The notes below the pieces were generated by a model. That model saw nothing but the letters and a program-made list of their open reading frames with translations, did no database searches and had not been told where the DNA came from. Below, piece after piece: positions 36,331 through 49,200 of a stretch of DNA of 64,000 bases. Origin of the DNA: Pseudoscleropodium purum. Taxonomy: Eukaryota > Streptophyta > Bryopsida > Hypnales > Brachytheciaceae. The position numbers and the translations under genes are program-made. How positions within the stretch are numbered: position 1 is the first letter of the stretch; the number at the start of each line of letters is the position of its first letter. The stretch is taken from the NCBI GenBank assembly GCA_963969395.1, contig OZ017795.1:41707063-41771062 (forward strand). The letters run 5' to 3'.

Positions 36331-37805
36331 ACTTGTAGAAATCTATATCAATTGAGTTAACAAAATTTTGAAAATTTAATAAATAAAAATTGGATGTCAA
36401 ACCTATTTTAAAATTTTTTAAACAATTTTGTGTCCAACTTGTGTCCAATTTTCTAGTTGCCTATGGTAGAGCGTTACACTAAAGTAACAACTCCTTTAGA
36501 TTTAAACATCCCTTCAAATTCTTGCCTAAAATACACAACCTTCATTTGTGAGAGTCAAGATTGCATTTGGATACACCTATTTTCAACACTTTAAGAGTTC
36601 AAAGAGACTTGTTGAAATCTATATCAATTAAGTTAACAAAATTTTGAAATTTAACCCCTAAAGGATCGGCTTGTGTTTTTTCACTATATAGATATTTTGG
36701 GCAAGTCATTGTGACCAGAAATTTCCATATTTTAGGCTGAAATTTCTATAGAAGGTGTGGACAAGGAATATCTTTCATACACAACAAGTTTCATGACATT
36801 TGAAAATAGGAGTCAAAAGCTATAGCCTAATATGTTACATCTTTTCATAATTGGGTAGTTTGGGTAGATTAGAAAAAATTCTTATTTTGAGAAACCAAAA
36901 TTTGAAATTGGTTTCCTAGACTTATATATACAAGGAAAACTTTGAATCATTCCATTTTGATCAATGAGTCAAAAGTTATGAGGATTTTTTGTTTGTAGAC
37001 AGTTATAGATTCCCTACTCTAAAATAAACTTTGAAATCCTTTATCTTATCCAATTTTCAATATTTTTGAAAAAAAATAAATTCCTAGGATGAAAATTGTT
37101 TAATACAACATTTTGGCCATTGGGGTTGACATTTTTCAATTCTATATTTTAATTCTTAATAATTTAGTGTTTTGAATCCTTGTCTATTATTATCTACTTA
37201 CTATTTTTTTCTTATATGTTGTACAATTCCAAATGACCTGAAATTTTTCAAGCATCTGGAAAACTTGTCTAGGAAAAAGATTCCAAATAATCACCATCAT
37301 TTTGGTCATTTTTTCATAGAAATGTGAGCTTGTGAAGTGCAGCTGCTTGGCTTTTTGTAGGGCAAAAAAAATGAATTTAGTGAATTTGAATGCTTATATC
37401 TTGCAATCCACGCAATGGAAATGTTTGAAATTTTCAGTACATGTTTTTGATACTACATAGTACAAGATCCTATAGTTACATATTTCAAAAAATATATTTT
37501 TTTGAAAATTTGCTATTTGTATTGAAAATGGCAATTTTTGAGCTTTTTCAGTGAAAACATAGTCATGGAACTTTAGGGGTTAAGAAATCAAAATTGGATG
37601 TCAAACCTATTTTTAAAATTTTTTAATAATTTTGTATCCAACTTGTGTCCAACTTCCTAGTTGCCTATGGTAGAGTGTTATACTAAAGTAACAACACATT
37701 CAAATTTGATCATCCCTTCAAATTTTTGCTTAAAATATACAACCTTTTCTTATGAGGGTCAAGATTGCATTTAGATACACCAATTTTCAACACTTTAAGA
37801 GTTCA
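36331..37805 (+). repeat. Tandem duplication with one interrupted copy
   Basis: Unit 1 (36331-36606) recurs as unit 2 (36607-36654 plus 37584-about 37805). Both contain ATCTATATCAATT, GGATGTCAAACCTATTTT, TTGCCTATGGTAGAG and CAACACTTTAAGAGTTCA. Unit 2 is split by the 925-bp TTAA element, so unit 1 preserves the empty site. Confidence 0.85.
36655..37579 (+). mobile_element. Non-autonomous element with TTAA flanks (copy 2)
   Basis: A 925-bp element with ends CCCCTAAAG and CTTTAGGGG, flanked by TTAA (36651-36654 and 37580-37583). The empty site in the adjacent duplication unit reads TTTAATAAATAAAAATTGG and matches the joined flanks TTTAA plus GAAATCAAAATTGG, so the element added one TTAA. It aligns along its length with 459-1379. 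It contains no coding region. Confidence 0.85.
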
Positions 37806-38009
37806 TAGTTTATTCATAGGGTGTTCAAAAAGTGCATTCTAAAATAATCTAGAATCCCCTTCCTACTACTACTAAGCCTACCAAAAAAATCAACATAACA
37901 ATGGGAACCAATAATGGGGATTTATTTAGATGTAGTTACATTTTTGGATATTTGGAACTAAAGAATGGCAACCTTTTAAGAATTGATTGCTTATGGGAAA
38001 AGCTAAACT

Positions 38010-38540
38010 TCACTTGAAACAATTTTTACTAAATTTATGTAGGAAAAAAAATGAAATTGGCAACTAACCTAAGTCATTTCATATTGTTTCAACTTTCATG
38101 GAATTAATCACAAATTTTTGAAGTTGAAACACCGTGATCACTAAAAATGACTACCTTCTTAAATGTGCACTATTGGTACATTTATGAAAACAAAATGTGC
38201 ATTTGTGTTAGTGGACACATCCTACTTTACATTCACAATGATTACATCCAAAATTTCACATTACAAAAATTTCAGCCCTCGGAAGTTCTCCGAGTTTGGA
38301 AATCCCAAGTGCAATTAGAGAGGAATTCAAAATTCAAATTTTTTTTATTTTTTATTATCTTTTGTAATGAAAGAATCTAATGTGGCACTACTTGTGCCAC
38401 ATCAATGCAACATTAAGTTAAATATTTTTTTAATTAATATTTTTTAAATATTTTGTTTTCAAAATAAAAATTATTTTTTTATTTTTCTATACTTGCATTG
38501 CGGCATGCCAAAAACTCAAACTTTAACGGCCCCCCAAGGC
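38010..38540 (-). repeat. Dispersed repeat (copies near 3.8, 59.6 and 63.8 kb)
   Basis: The left part (about 38010-38160) is the inverse of 63740-63830 and 3770-3900. The right part (about 38490-38560, with GGCATGCCAAAAACTCAAAC and GCTTAGATTTTTCCTAATG) is the inverse of about 59575-59650. Non-coding. The two parts could be ends of one element. Confidence 0.5.
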
Positions 38541-38560
38541 TTAGATTTTTCCTAATGCCC

Positions 38561-39004
38561 TTGTAAAAGAAGAGGCTTATTGGTAACATTGAATATGATA
38601 GAGTATATAAAGGATCCATTCTTATCCTGCCTCCCCTCCATTTAGACCATGTAGATTGTTCTATTTTCAATCTTGAACTTTGGTTTAGGTGACATCTCAT
38701 ACAGAGTAGGACTACAAAGAGCAAGAGAAATGTCCAAGAAGTGTACATTGAAAGCATAGAATGATCACAACATCTACATTGAAAGCCACAATTATCACTT
38801 ACATCAATTTTATAACCAACCTATGGTCAAAAATAGAATGACCTGTATACTAAGAATAAGTTTAACAAAATCTTGAGGAAAAAAATTCATGGTAATTTCG
38901 TTTTGGAAAAAAAAATGTAAATTTTTTTTCAAATCCTTCAGAAATCTATAACACAAAGAATTTTTTTTCAACACCAAACCCACCTCACAGATGCCCCACA
39001 TGAA
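38561..39004. other. AT-rich upstream sequence
   Basis: No gene is visible. Base composition becomes GC-richer just to the right, towards the histidine kinase gene. Confidence 0.4.
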
Positions 39005-39135
39005 GGTCGTGACGTCGTGACGTGAACCTCACAGATTTGACAGAACTTATGTCATTTTTTGTTAATAAAGTGCCACATGTCACCTTGAGAATGGTCTAAA
39101 GTGACGTGAACCCCTTGAAATCTCACGTGGGAATT
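39005..39135 (+). promoter_or_regulatory. Cluster of ACGT-core (bZIP-type) sites upstream of the histidine kinase
   Basis: TGACGTC (39010-39016), TGACGTG (39018-39024), TGACGTG (39102-39108) and a G-box CACGTG (39124-39129) lie within 120 bp. TGACG and G-box cores are known targets of plant bZIP factors. They are about 1.2 kb upstream of the proposed start codon, at the edge where the sequence becomes GC-richer. Use as a promoter is inferred. Confidence 0.35.
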
Positions 39136-40292
39136 CAATTTTGGCACTCGACCTTCACGTATGGTATGCTCAAATCCTCCAATGGGTCGTCAACTTCTAG
39201 ACTGCCGCTTGCGTACAAAGTTTCCCCTTTAGCGGCTGCCGAGTGCGGACCATTGAACGAACAAACAACGTGGCTTGTTCCCACGTAGAGTCGCAGACAC
39301 TTTTGATACAGGTGTGCAATTATGGGAGACACCAAATACAGCCCAAGCCTTTCCAGGTGCAAGTAGGCTCACTCGGCTGACTTTTTGGAAATATCAGTAA
39401 TCATAACTCGTACTCTTATGATCACTTTATAGTCGGCGCACGGCATTCTTCAAGACTTCATTGTGGATAACTCCAACCGCATTTGCAGGTAACCTTTCTG
39501 TTTAGGTTTGTGTTCATCTACAGCCAAATCCCCGTAAAGGCAAGCAACTTTTGTGGTTGATGGGCTTTGCATTTTGCTTTCTGTTGCAATGAAACTACGT
39601 TTCATGCTTTTGTTTCGAAAAAGAAGAAGATAGACAAGCAGCTTTACCGTGCAACGGTGCACCTGCTCTCCTCCTCCGTCCTCACCTGCAGAAGTCAACA
39701 GTGTCGGGGAGCTAAACTTAGAATGATCAAACAATTCAGCTCGAGCGAATCCGGCGCGGAGGGCCGTGTCTGGTCGGCATTGGCGCGGCGAGCCGGTTTC
39801 CCCGCTCCCACGAGAATTGCTGGTGCTGGCCCACCACACTAAAAAATACAGGAAGTCAGTAGTGCTAGCCCCATCCGGCCGAATTCCCATCGTGAAGCGG
39901 AGGGCAAGCATCAGCGACTCTCCTCCTCTCAGCTCCCCTTGCGGTTACTGCTAGACGGCTAGAAACAATTAAGCCCCTTTTACCAGTAATCATCGATGGC
40001 CACGAGCTCATTACAGTGCTTTCAGTTATCCGAGGGTTGTCCCGGAAGCTTCGGACGCGCAAGCACTTTCGGGGCAAGGGCGTAGCAAACAAGCCCGATT
40101 GCATGCGCATGTGCAGTTTTTTAACGAGCGAATTTCGTTTCATTTCGTTTAGAGTAGATTATTCTTGATGGCACCATGGCGGAGGACGGAGATGGCGATG
40201 GGGATCAGCCTGGTGTGTTTGTGACGGCGAGTAGATTTGCAAGAATGCGTGAGGGATGAGTGCCGGCGCAGGGCCAGGGCCAGTGCGCGGAG
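39136..40292 (+). promoter_or_regulatory. Presumed promoter and 5' leader of the histidine kinase
   Basis: A GC-richer, repeat-poor stretch before the start codon. No TATA box can be assigned. Open frames on both strands here show no protein features. ATGs at 40170 and 40256 lie upstream of the chosen start but in other frames or cut off by stops, so they could act as upstream ORFs. Confidence 0.4.
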
Positions 40293-43200
40293 ATGGCGAT
40301 GGCGATGGCGATGGAGATGTCGCGGGCACTCACGATGAAGACGGTACCTGAGAACAGCGACGAGCGGGAGGGGGCGTTGGAGGAGGCTTCGGCGGGGACT
40401 GGTGTTCAGGGTTCACGGGATTCGACGATCGCGGCTAGGATCACGAGGACGGTGCCGCGGCGAAGGCGCTTCACGGGCCGCTGGTGCGCGCTCAATCCGC
40501 TACGTTGCTGGTGGCTGCAGCTGCTGGGCATCTTGTGCGCAGCCTCTGTCGTGATTGTGGTGGGGATTGTGGTGTACCGGAACTCGTTGACCAACAAGCG
40601 CCAGGAGATTTTGCTTAAGTGCGAGAATCGCAAAGAGGTACTAGAAGACGTTACCCTTCTTATTTTGGATGGACACCCTTTAGAAGATTTCTCATGTTTG
40701 GGGTCGCATGTTTGGAGTGTTTCATGGACTGGAATCGTTCAGGGCCTTGAGTGTTGCCCATTTGATTGTGACGCCGTGATTCTGGTGTTTAAAGTCATGT
40801 CTAGGTTCTGGAATTGGTCGCCGCTCCCCGCACGAGGAATGCATTCTGTAGCGTTTGCTGAATTCGCCGGAGTTAATGATAGTAGGGCCGTTGCGTGATT
40901 AGACGTGAGCCCACCTCCACTTCCGCAGCCTTCAAATTGTGATTCGTCCTAGACCCGTAAATCGCATGTTTTGTTTGCAACCAATTCCAATCTAGCGTGC
41001 GTTGAGGTTGGTGAGCAAACGCATTCTAATGATCATCTTTGTTCAAATTTCTGTCTTCCATAGCGCCGAAACTGTGGTAATCAAGGCCCGAAGCTCTGAA
41101 ATTGAGGGGATTTGAATATGCGAGGTTTCAGTCGGGCAACTGGAACTCCACCAATTTCTCTTAGATTCAGCATTTTAACAAATATGAAGTTTGCAGCACG
41201 AGGGGTCAAGGATTCATTCAACTGGAATTGCCTTTTTTAATTGCAACACGACACGATTCCGGGGAGGTTTTAGAGAGCCATCAGCCATGCCTAAGTAGAC
41301 TCTGAAACTGGTTGCAGAATGCATTCGTGTCCGTATTGCATTCAAATGATGAATGCACGCTGAAACGTATCAGGAGCTCTCGATTTTGGGCCCTAGAGTG
41401 ATTACAAGCATGGAACATCAACTATGGGTTATACACTTGCAGTGCTGAGGGCACGGAGAAGTCGGTTTTGAGTAGGTTTCACTTGCCATGGCGTGCGTTA
41501 TCAATTTGGAGTGTTTTTCGGGCTTTCTTCCTCGTAGTATTAGCTAGTATTTGACGAAGCATGAAGAAAAAGTTCAGTACTACACTCTAAGCCATCCATA
41601 TTTCTCAATTATCCCAAAGCTAGCCACAAGTGAAGATTAGCTGGACTAGGGTTTATTGCCCAATGTCTCAATTACTACTGTAGCCAATAAGGAATATTTA
41701 ATTGACCAAAGTTTTGCGCTTTAAGCTTGCCTGTCGGTTAAGGCGTCGAAACTCCCTGTTTTTGGAGTTATACGCGAGGTATACACTCAAGGTGGCCAAT
41801 TGTTACCAATAGAGAATTGGCGTTCGTAGAAATTGTAACCACGCTTTAATCTTTGCCAATTGGAACACTTCAAACTTTGTACCCGCCCGGTAGACTTTTG
41901 TCAAGACAGGGTTAAAACCTAAATCCTGCAAAATGTAACGTTCGCGGCTAGATTTCAGAACAGCACTAGGTTGGTTTTCTACTAGCTAGGGTCGATTGCA
42001 GAACTGATTTCATGATACCGGTGGTAAAAAGCACCTAATGTGCGCATCCATGTTCTCACATGTGGCTAAATTTAGCAAAGCTTTCACCAACTTCTGTGTA
42101 TAGCTACAAAAGAATGTGAGTATCACGGTATCAGATTTGAATGTTTAGCACATTTCGCCGTGTTTTGAGCAACTGGAGCTAATCTTGAAAATCTTATTTG
42201 GGATCACGGATGCGCACGGTGCAAGTTGGGATCCACATGAGCTGCGGTTAGTTCTTATATTCATGATTTTTCTGTTTCAATTCTTCCACTGTAGGTCTTC
42301 ATTTCCGAAATCGACAACAACCTTGGCGCATCCTTCGTGATCCTTGGCTTGGTGACGAGCGTTCCGGACGTCTCCCAGTCCACTTGGCTGGCCTTCACGG
42401 ACCAAACGTTGTTCCTGCGTCCTCACGTGCGCAGCGTGCTCTACTGCTTGCGCGTCTTGCCTGCCCAGCGGGCGGAGGTGGAGCGCCAGTACAACCGCAC
42501 CTTCTACACCACGGTGAATGGGCAGAACGTCACGCGCGGCGCTGAGCCCGAGTACGCGCCGGTCATTCGCGTGTCGGCCAACATCACGGCGATCATGTAC
42601 GACGTGTATGGCTTCCCCTACATCGCGAAGGCCGTGTTCGACGCCCGCGATACGGGAAACTTCTCCCTGTCGCCGCCGTACGTGCTGCTCGGACAATGGC
42701 GTATGGCCGCCTTCCTGCCGTATTATGGCGATGTGGACCCCAGTACTCTCCCAACGAACGCTGACCGGCGCGCCGCCTGTCTGGGATACATACTCACCGT
42801 GGTCAACGTTGAAGAAGTGTTTGGGGCCGTCATTTCAAGGTTGGTTACATCACACTTCCGCTCGTTTTGCCAATTCCAAGTCCTCTTTTTGCAGTGCAAT
42901 TCTAGCATCTGGCCTTCTTCGTGTTTGGGATCACGAGGACTGTTGTGGGTTAATTTATTGACTTTCCTTTTCACCTTTTATTACTTCTACTCCTATATTT
43001 GGGCTTACAACGCCAATTTTTTTCAATTGGCGCTGAGGACCCTGAAGGAAGGAATTGAAGTGATTTAGGGAGCCGGGAGGGGGATGGCGGTGGAAATCCT
43101 AGCATAGTTGGGCACAATGTGGAAGAAATGCAATTAGCATATTGATTTGTATATTTGTCGGCACAGCAAGCTAATGGAAATGTCAAAATGACGCATGAAA

Positions 43201-46200
43201 ATACCGTCCATTTAGAGGCCCAGTGATTCTGGATCCAGTTATTGATTCCGGTTTAGAATGGAGACATACTTGAGTTTACAAAGACTTGGATAGAGGCTAA
43301 CATTTCTGAGAACATCGATTTCGATTTCGAGACTTTCAAGAAAGAGACTGATAGAGGCTCTGTTACAGCGTTAGAGGAGTAAGGGTTAGTAGGTGGCTAA
43401 TGCGGAAGGGAGGGGGGATCTGGAAGTCTCAAGTTTGTTCACATTGGACAGAATAGGATCAAGAGTCGTCCCCCTTAAACCAAACAACTAGGATTGTGTC
43501 ACATTTTGAACTCCTTGAGCGAGGTTGTTGTCTGGCATGGGTGAAGCTCTAAGTTTAATAGTAATATGCTGTCACCTGTAGTCCTTACGTACAAGTAAAG
43601 GCTTTTGCGTCATGAGCTCAATTTGATTTGATCCCAGGGTTCTGATTTTAAAAGACGATTTGTGCAGGTTCAACGACGAAGATATCAAGATCAGCGCCAT
43701 CGCCCAAGTGGATTCCGCCTTGGAGCTCGACGGGTACAACTGCACCACGAATCCGTGCCAAGTTCGGTTCGCCGGTAACCAAACCAAGTCCAAGTCGCCC
43801 GGGACCGTGAGCGTGTCGTTCGAGTACGGCACGCAGAGAATCGAGCTCCAGTGTTCGTACACGTCCAACATCCAGTTGCACGTCTTGCGCGAGATGATCG
43901 CGTGGCCGTTGCTCATGTTGGCCGTCGTGGTGTTCTGCACCATCGCCGTCTACCTCGTGCTCAAGCGCATGTCCACGGCTGAGAAAGACGTGGACGAGCG
44001 GGAGAAGATCCATGCCAAGCTCCGAGAGGCCAAAGTCGTCGCCGAGGCGGCGGACAAGGCCAAGTCCAGTTTCCTTGCCACGGTTTCTCATGAGATCAGG
44101 CAAAGGCTTTCTCCACCCTCGCAAACCATACATCTTTATGTTACATCTCAAAATTTTATATTTGAATCCTGTCTCGATGTCATCCAATTTCGTTGTCAAG
44201 TTTTTGATGCGCTTGAAGGAGCTTGATGCGCGTTGTAGCAATGAAATGAAAGATTGTTGCAAGAAGCTCACAAAGATAGCATTTTGGTATTGGTTTGCAT
44301 TGCAAAGGGTCCCCTTCAGATACTAGATTACAATGTCAAGTCCAGTGTTCAAGGGTGCCTGTCACTACTTCTTTGGTATCTCAGAAGAGTGTGATAACCC
44401 TTACTCTGTCTCAAGCCCTAGATCAATCAAAAAGTACTGATCTGGACGTCTTGATTCCGTAGAGCGATGTAGCTTCATGTCCAATCACAGAGAGACTATC
44501 GTTGTTTCCCTAATGGTTTGCTGACTGTGTCTTTTTTGTGGTCTTTTTTTATTTCTGCAGGACTCCCATGAACGGTGTCATAGGAATGACCAACTTACTA
44601 ATGGGAACGGATTTAACTCCCCAGCAGCTCGAGTATGTGAAGATTGCTCAGGCTAGTGGTAACGCTCTAGTGTAAGTTTCTCCCCTCTTGGAAAAATCTC
44701 AGTCGCACCGTTTTTAAAGGCATTTCATTCGTTCCTTGGCCACTTCATGTATTCAAGCAATACGTTTTCCCTACTCACAAGTGGTGACTGTCACCCTTGC
44801 AGGGCCTTGATCAGCGACGTCCTGGACCTGTCGAAGATCGAGGCAGGCCGCATGGAGATCGAAACCGTCCCCTTCGACGTCCGCGAGGAGTTGGACAACA
44901 TCCTGTCTCTCTTCGAGGAGAAGGTGCACCAGAAGAAACTCGAGATTTCCGCTCTGGTGCACGACGCCGTCCCCGCGTGGATGTACGGCGACCCCGGCCG
45001 CCTCCGCCAAGTGCTCATCAACCTCGTGGGCAACGCCATCAAGTTCACCAAGCAAGGCAGCATCTTCCTGTGCGTGCGCCTCGTGGACCCTTGCTTGTAC
45101 GACACCGTCTCCCCGTCCACCACTCAACAGTTCCTCGACCTGGTGGATCACAACAAGCGCGGGATGATGCCGGGCGAACTGCCGAGTGGGATACCGAATG
45201 GGATTCCGGAGCTTGTGGAAATTGCGACGGGAGACGGGCAGAATGAGATCAGTGTGAAGGGCGCCATCGCCATTCGAAGCTCCTTATTCAGGGCGCGGTA
45301 TCCTCACATGGCGCCGCCACGGTTGAGCATGAAGGCTACCGGGCATTTGAGTAGCGCAGCGTGTGTGGAAGACTGGAGGCGGTGGAAACCGATGGGAGGG
45401 TTGGATTTTGACGAAGTCACGTGCGTCATCTCCATCGAGGATTCGGGTATCGGGATCCCCAAGTTCATGCAGACCCGGCTGTTTGAGCCGTTTGTGCAGG
45501 CGGATAGCAGCACGTCGCGTGAGTATGGTGGGACTGGGATTGGATTGTCAATTTGCCAGGTGAGACCCCTGGCACTAATCCTATACTCTTGGCAATGGAT
45601 TGTTCGCGTCTCAGTGAACATTAGTAACGACCAGGGTGTCAATATCTAAAAGAAACACTTATAAGCAGAGTTACTATCACTTGAATGGTCATCTCTTAAA
45701 ATATTCTTGAGAAAGCAGAGAGGATTCCAACGCATCTAAGAATGCGTTATTTGGAGAGCACATGGAAAAGTTACAGGTGCTCCAGGTTTTAGTGGAAGGC
45801 CCGTAAAATCGGCCGAGTTCTGGTATTAGATGGGTCTGGTTTTTAAATATTCTTATTCGCAAATCAAAAAAGTTTTCATCGCACGAGAGAATGCATGATT
45901 CATATACCGGGGCTTGAAGTTTGATTTGGAGATGACCTAGAACCTACGGGGGTTTGGATATTGAGGTGGTGTACATACTCGAAGGCAATTTTGGACTCGA
46001 ATGTTGTGCAAGATTTTGGGGCGTTACATTTAGATAGGTGTCACAATTCGGTGGGCAAATCCACCTTTGAAGTTGTCTGCAAGTATATGCAGTCTATTGA
46101 ACCCATTCGCAGTTTGATATGCAAAAGTTACAAGGTTTCAGAATTTTATTGGTAGATGACCTAGAAACCAACATGACGACCGATGTTGAGGCTGTGTACG

Positions 46201-49200
46201 TACTCAAATTCAAACATGTTCTCATTGTACAAGACTTTAAGGTGTTGTAATTTTGGTGCATCTATTTTTGGAATTTAGGGGTTTGGGGTTTAGGGTTTAA
46301 GGGAGCATATGATGCGTTGATGGGTGATATTCTTGTGTCCTGACTGGATCGTCTTCGGGGTTTTCATCTGAATTTGCAGAAGCTGGTGAGGTTGACGAGA
46401 GGTGACATTATTGTCGAAAGCGAACCTGGCGAGGGCAGTGTGTTCAAATTTTCTTTGGTGTTGCCAACGTCAGGGCAAAGGGGCAATTTGCAGAAGCTGG
46501 CCCACGCCATGAGGCGCGTCTCGTCAGACTTAGGGGACAACCGCGTCCGCGGAATCAGGGTTCTTCTGGTGGACGCTAATCCTGTGCGACAGGTAGCGTT
46601 CAATTGCAAGATTTTGTTAGCTTTCTTTCAGAATTAGTTGGGTTCACGTTTGTCTGGCACAACTTGGAGTAACTTCTGTGAATCTCGAATTGGGATGTTT
46701 TCTACCTTTTCTGCTTTTTTTCAGAGGTTCTTTTGACTTTTCTCATGTTTTATGGGGGTTTCCTGTCTGGACATGGAGCAGGAAGTTGCGGCAACCTATT
46801 TGCGAAGAGTTGGAGCACTTATCGAGTATGCTGAGGACGTGGGCATTGCTTTAGAAATGTTAGCAAGGTAAAGACTTCACTCCTACAGTGTCCACCTTGG
46901 AGTTGCTGAAACTAAGTATTGGTTTACATTTTTCTGGACAAGCCTCAAAAACCATATCTTTAAAAATCTTGGAATGTGTTAATTCAAAAGTTCTAGGGTT
47001 TTCTTGTAAGCTTCTAACTTTGTCTGGACCGCCATGGAGAATGAATCTTGGCAATGGATGTTGCCTGACATACTATAGTCAGAGGGTTTGTCTGTTAGAC
47101 AATTTTTGGGTTTGCTTCAAATATTATCAGCCAGCGAAATGGTCACATGGAAAGAACTACCTCGCCTATTTTATTTTTCCACGTCTGATCATCTTAGTCT
47201 TGTGTGCTTCAAACACCTACTTTGTCTTGGCGTTAACTTTTAGCTTCTCCTCGAGACTTATCCAAAGAAGTGTAGTCCTGCCCTATGCAGTGAATTTCTT
47301 ACGTTTTTTCAAAATTATCAAAACTGTTACACCCTTAGGTTTTGATAGCCATTTCAAAAGAATTTTCATGAATTTTTAGCAACTTACTGTACTTTTTACA
47401 TTTTGACCTCAGTTTGACGAAATTGGATAATTGTATTTTTATCCAAAAGCTCTTTCAATGAAATCAGCCAAGAATTTTCCCTTCTAGCCATTCCACCCTA
47501 AAATTTTTGCAAATTTTAGATCACTAGCCCTCAGTGTAACTATGCATGTAGAGATCAGTGTTTAGGGTTTAACGATTACGGTTGCTGTCTGTGCTGCAGG
47601 ACGGACGGACCTCCATTTCAAGCTGTGATTGTGGATCTGCAAGGGATGGAACACACGTCATCGCTGCAGCTGGTGCGACGATTAAAGGAGTCGAGGTTCA
47701 AGGGGATTCCCGTTTTGGCACTTTCGATTCCACCGGATAGCACACTGCAAACGGAGTTACATGAAGCTGGTTACTTGAACATCGTTCACAAGCCACTTCG
47801 ATGCACCACGTTGATATCAGGGTTGCTACAGACTCTGGGCATCCAAGTCACGAATCCGTCTCGGAAGCAGGATGCCAATGAGAAGATGCTGGCCGGCAAG
47901 CGCCTACTTGTGGTGGATGACAACATGGTCAATCGAAGAGTGGCCAGTTCAATGCTACAACGTTATGGCGCCACTGTCGTCACTGTGAATGGGGGAAAAC
48001 AGGCAATCGATGCTGTGAAGAAGCAAGAAGATGATCAGCAGTTCGACATAATCTTAATGGACATTCAAATGCCTGAGGTACACGCACATCAATACTCACA
48101 TTCAACTTTTCTCCGTTGTTTCAGAGGATCTACTCTCTGCTTTGCTCAACGCATTTTGAGGTCTACTTTAGATTGCATAAGTCGCAGCAACCAGTCTAAA
48201 TTTCGAGCCAACATCATTTGCAACAAGGGGTATTATAACAAGTTGAAAAGCAAGCCATTTTATGTTTGCTACCATTAGAGGCATTTGAAGTACCAAGCGT
48301 CCAATCCATCTTAAAGAGATTGCTTAGAACCCTGTCCTGTGTACTGTTTTTAGCATGCCACATTGGAGCCGTGTGATTGTCACCTTCTCATGCTTGTTAC
48401 TTAAGTAGTCTAATGTTGGCATTAGTATAACAAGTAAAAAATGTTTCTTGCACCTATCTAGGAGTAGAGTTTCTAGTTACCTTGCTCGGACTTGTGCAAT
48501 TTAAGAGACTTTTATTATGCTGGGATCGTTTTAGTATTAACTTTCAGCTTTGTTTGCAAATTGTAGATGGATGGGTATGAAGCCACGCGTCTCATTAGAA
48601 GGTGGGAAGTTGACGTATGTGAGCAATGCCGAGCTCTGGAAAAGATTGAATATGATTACGAGGAAATCAAAGCGTGCTCGCATCAACGAGTACCCATAGT
48701 GGCCGTCACCGCCGACGTCATGAAGGGGACGCATGAGATGTGTTTTAGTGCCGGCATGGACGATTACATACCTAAGGTATGTGTTTACAGACTTTTATTT
48801 TTTAGTGTTTAGATTTTGATCTTCACCGGCTCTTTTCTGGATAATCTCTCTCTAACTATGATGCCATTAGAGGAGAAATGTGCTTCAAATGGGCCTTCCC
48901 ACACGACTTTTCCATCGTTTTTCTTAACAACTGCTTTATTCCTCTCAGTACTGTCAAAATTCCTGTCTTTCACTTTTTTTCTCAACAGTGTCGCTAATTA
49001 CTCAGGAGTGATATTATTCTCTATATTGATGATTGAGCAATGCTACTATTGTTTCATGGCATGAATTGTGAAGGTTTGTTGTATGTAGAACTTGGCACTA
49101 TTTTTCGCACGAAGTTGTTCTGGTAAGCGATGTACTGCGGAAGTCCATAATCTCTCATATTTCTCTCTAAACATTCCTTCGTACGTGTTTTTGAATTTCA

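Noticed and set aside
39450..40143. Open frames on both strands upstream of the histidine kinase
   Set aside because: No domain, no splice context and no agreement between frames; better taken as promoter or leader sequence.
40256..40340. ATG at 40256 as start of the histidine kinase
   Set aside because: It reads in a different frame from the membrane helix and CHASE domain; in the correct frame a TGA lies at 40257 and the first ATG is at 40293.
43648..45151. Long minus-strand frames inside the histidine kinase exons
   Set aside because: They are antisense shadows of GC-rich coding exons, and the plus-strand frames carry clear kinase motifs.
46273..46305. Telomere-like TTTAGGG runs in intron 5
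   Set aside because: Only a few imperfect units, too short for an interstitial telomere. The AAACCCT motifs near 58140 and 61075 are likewise short.
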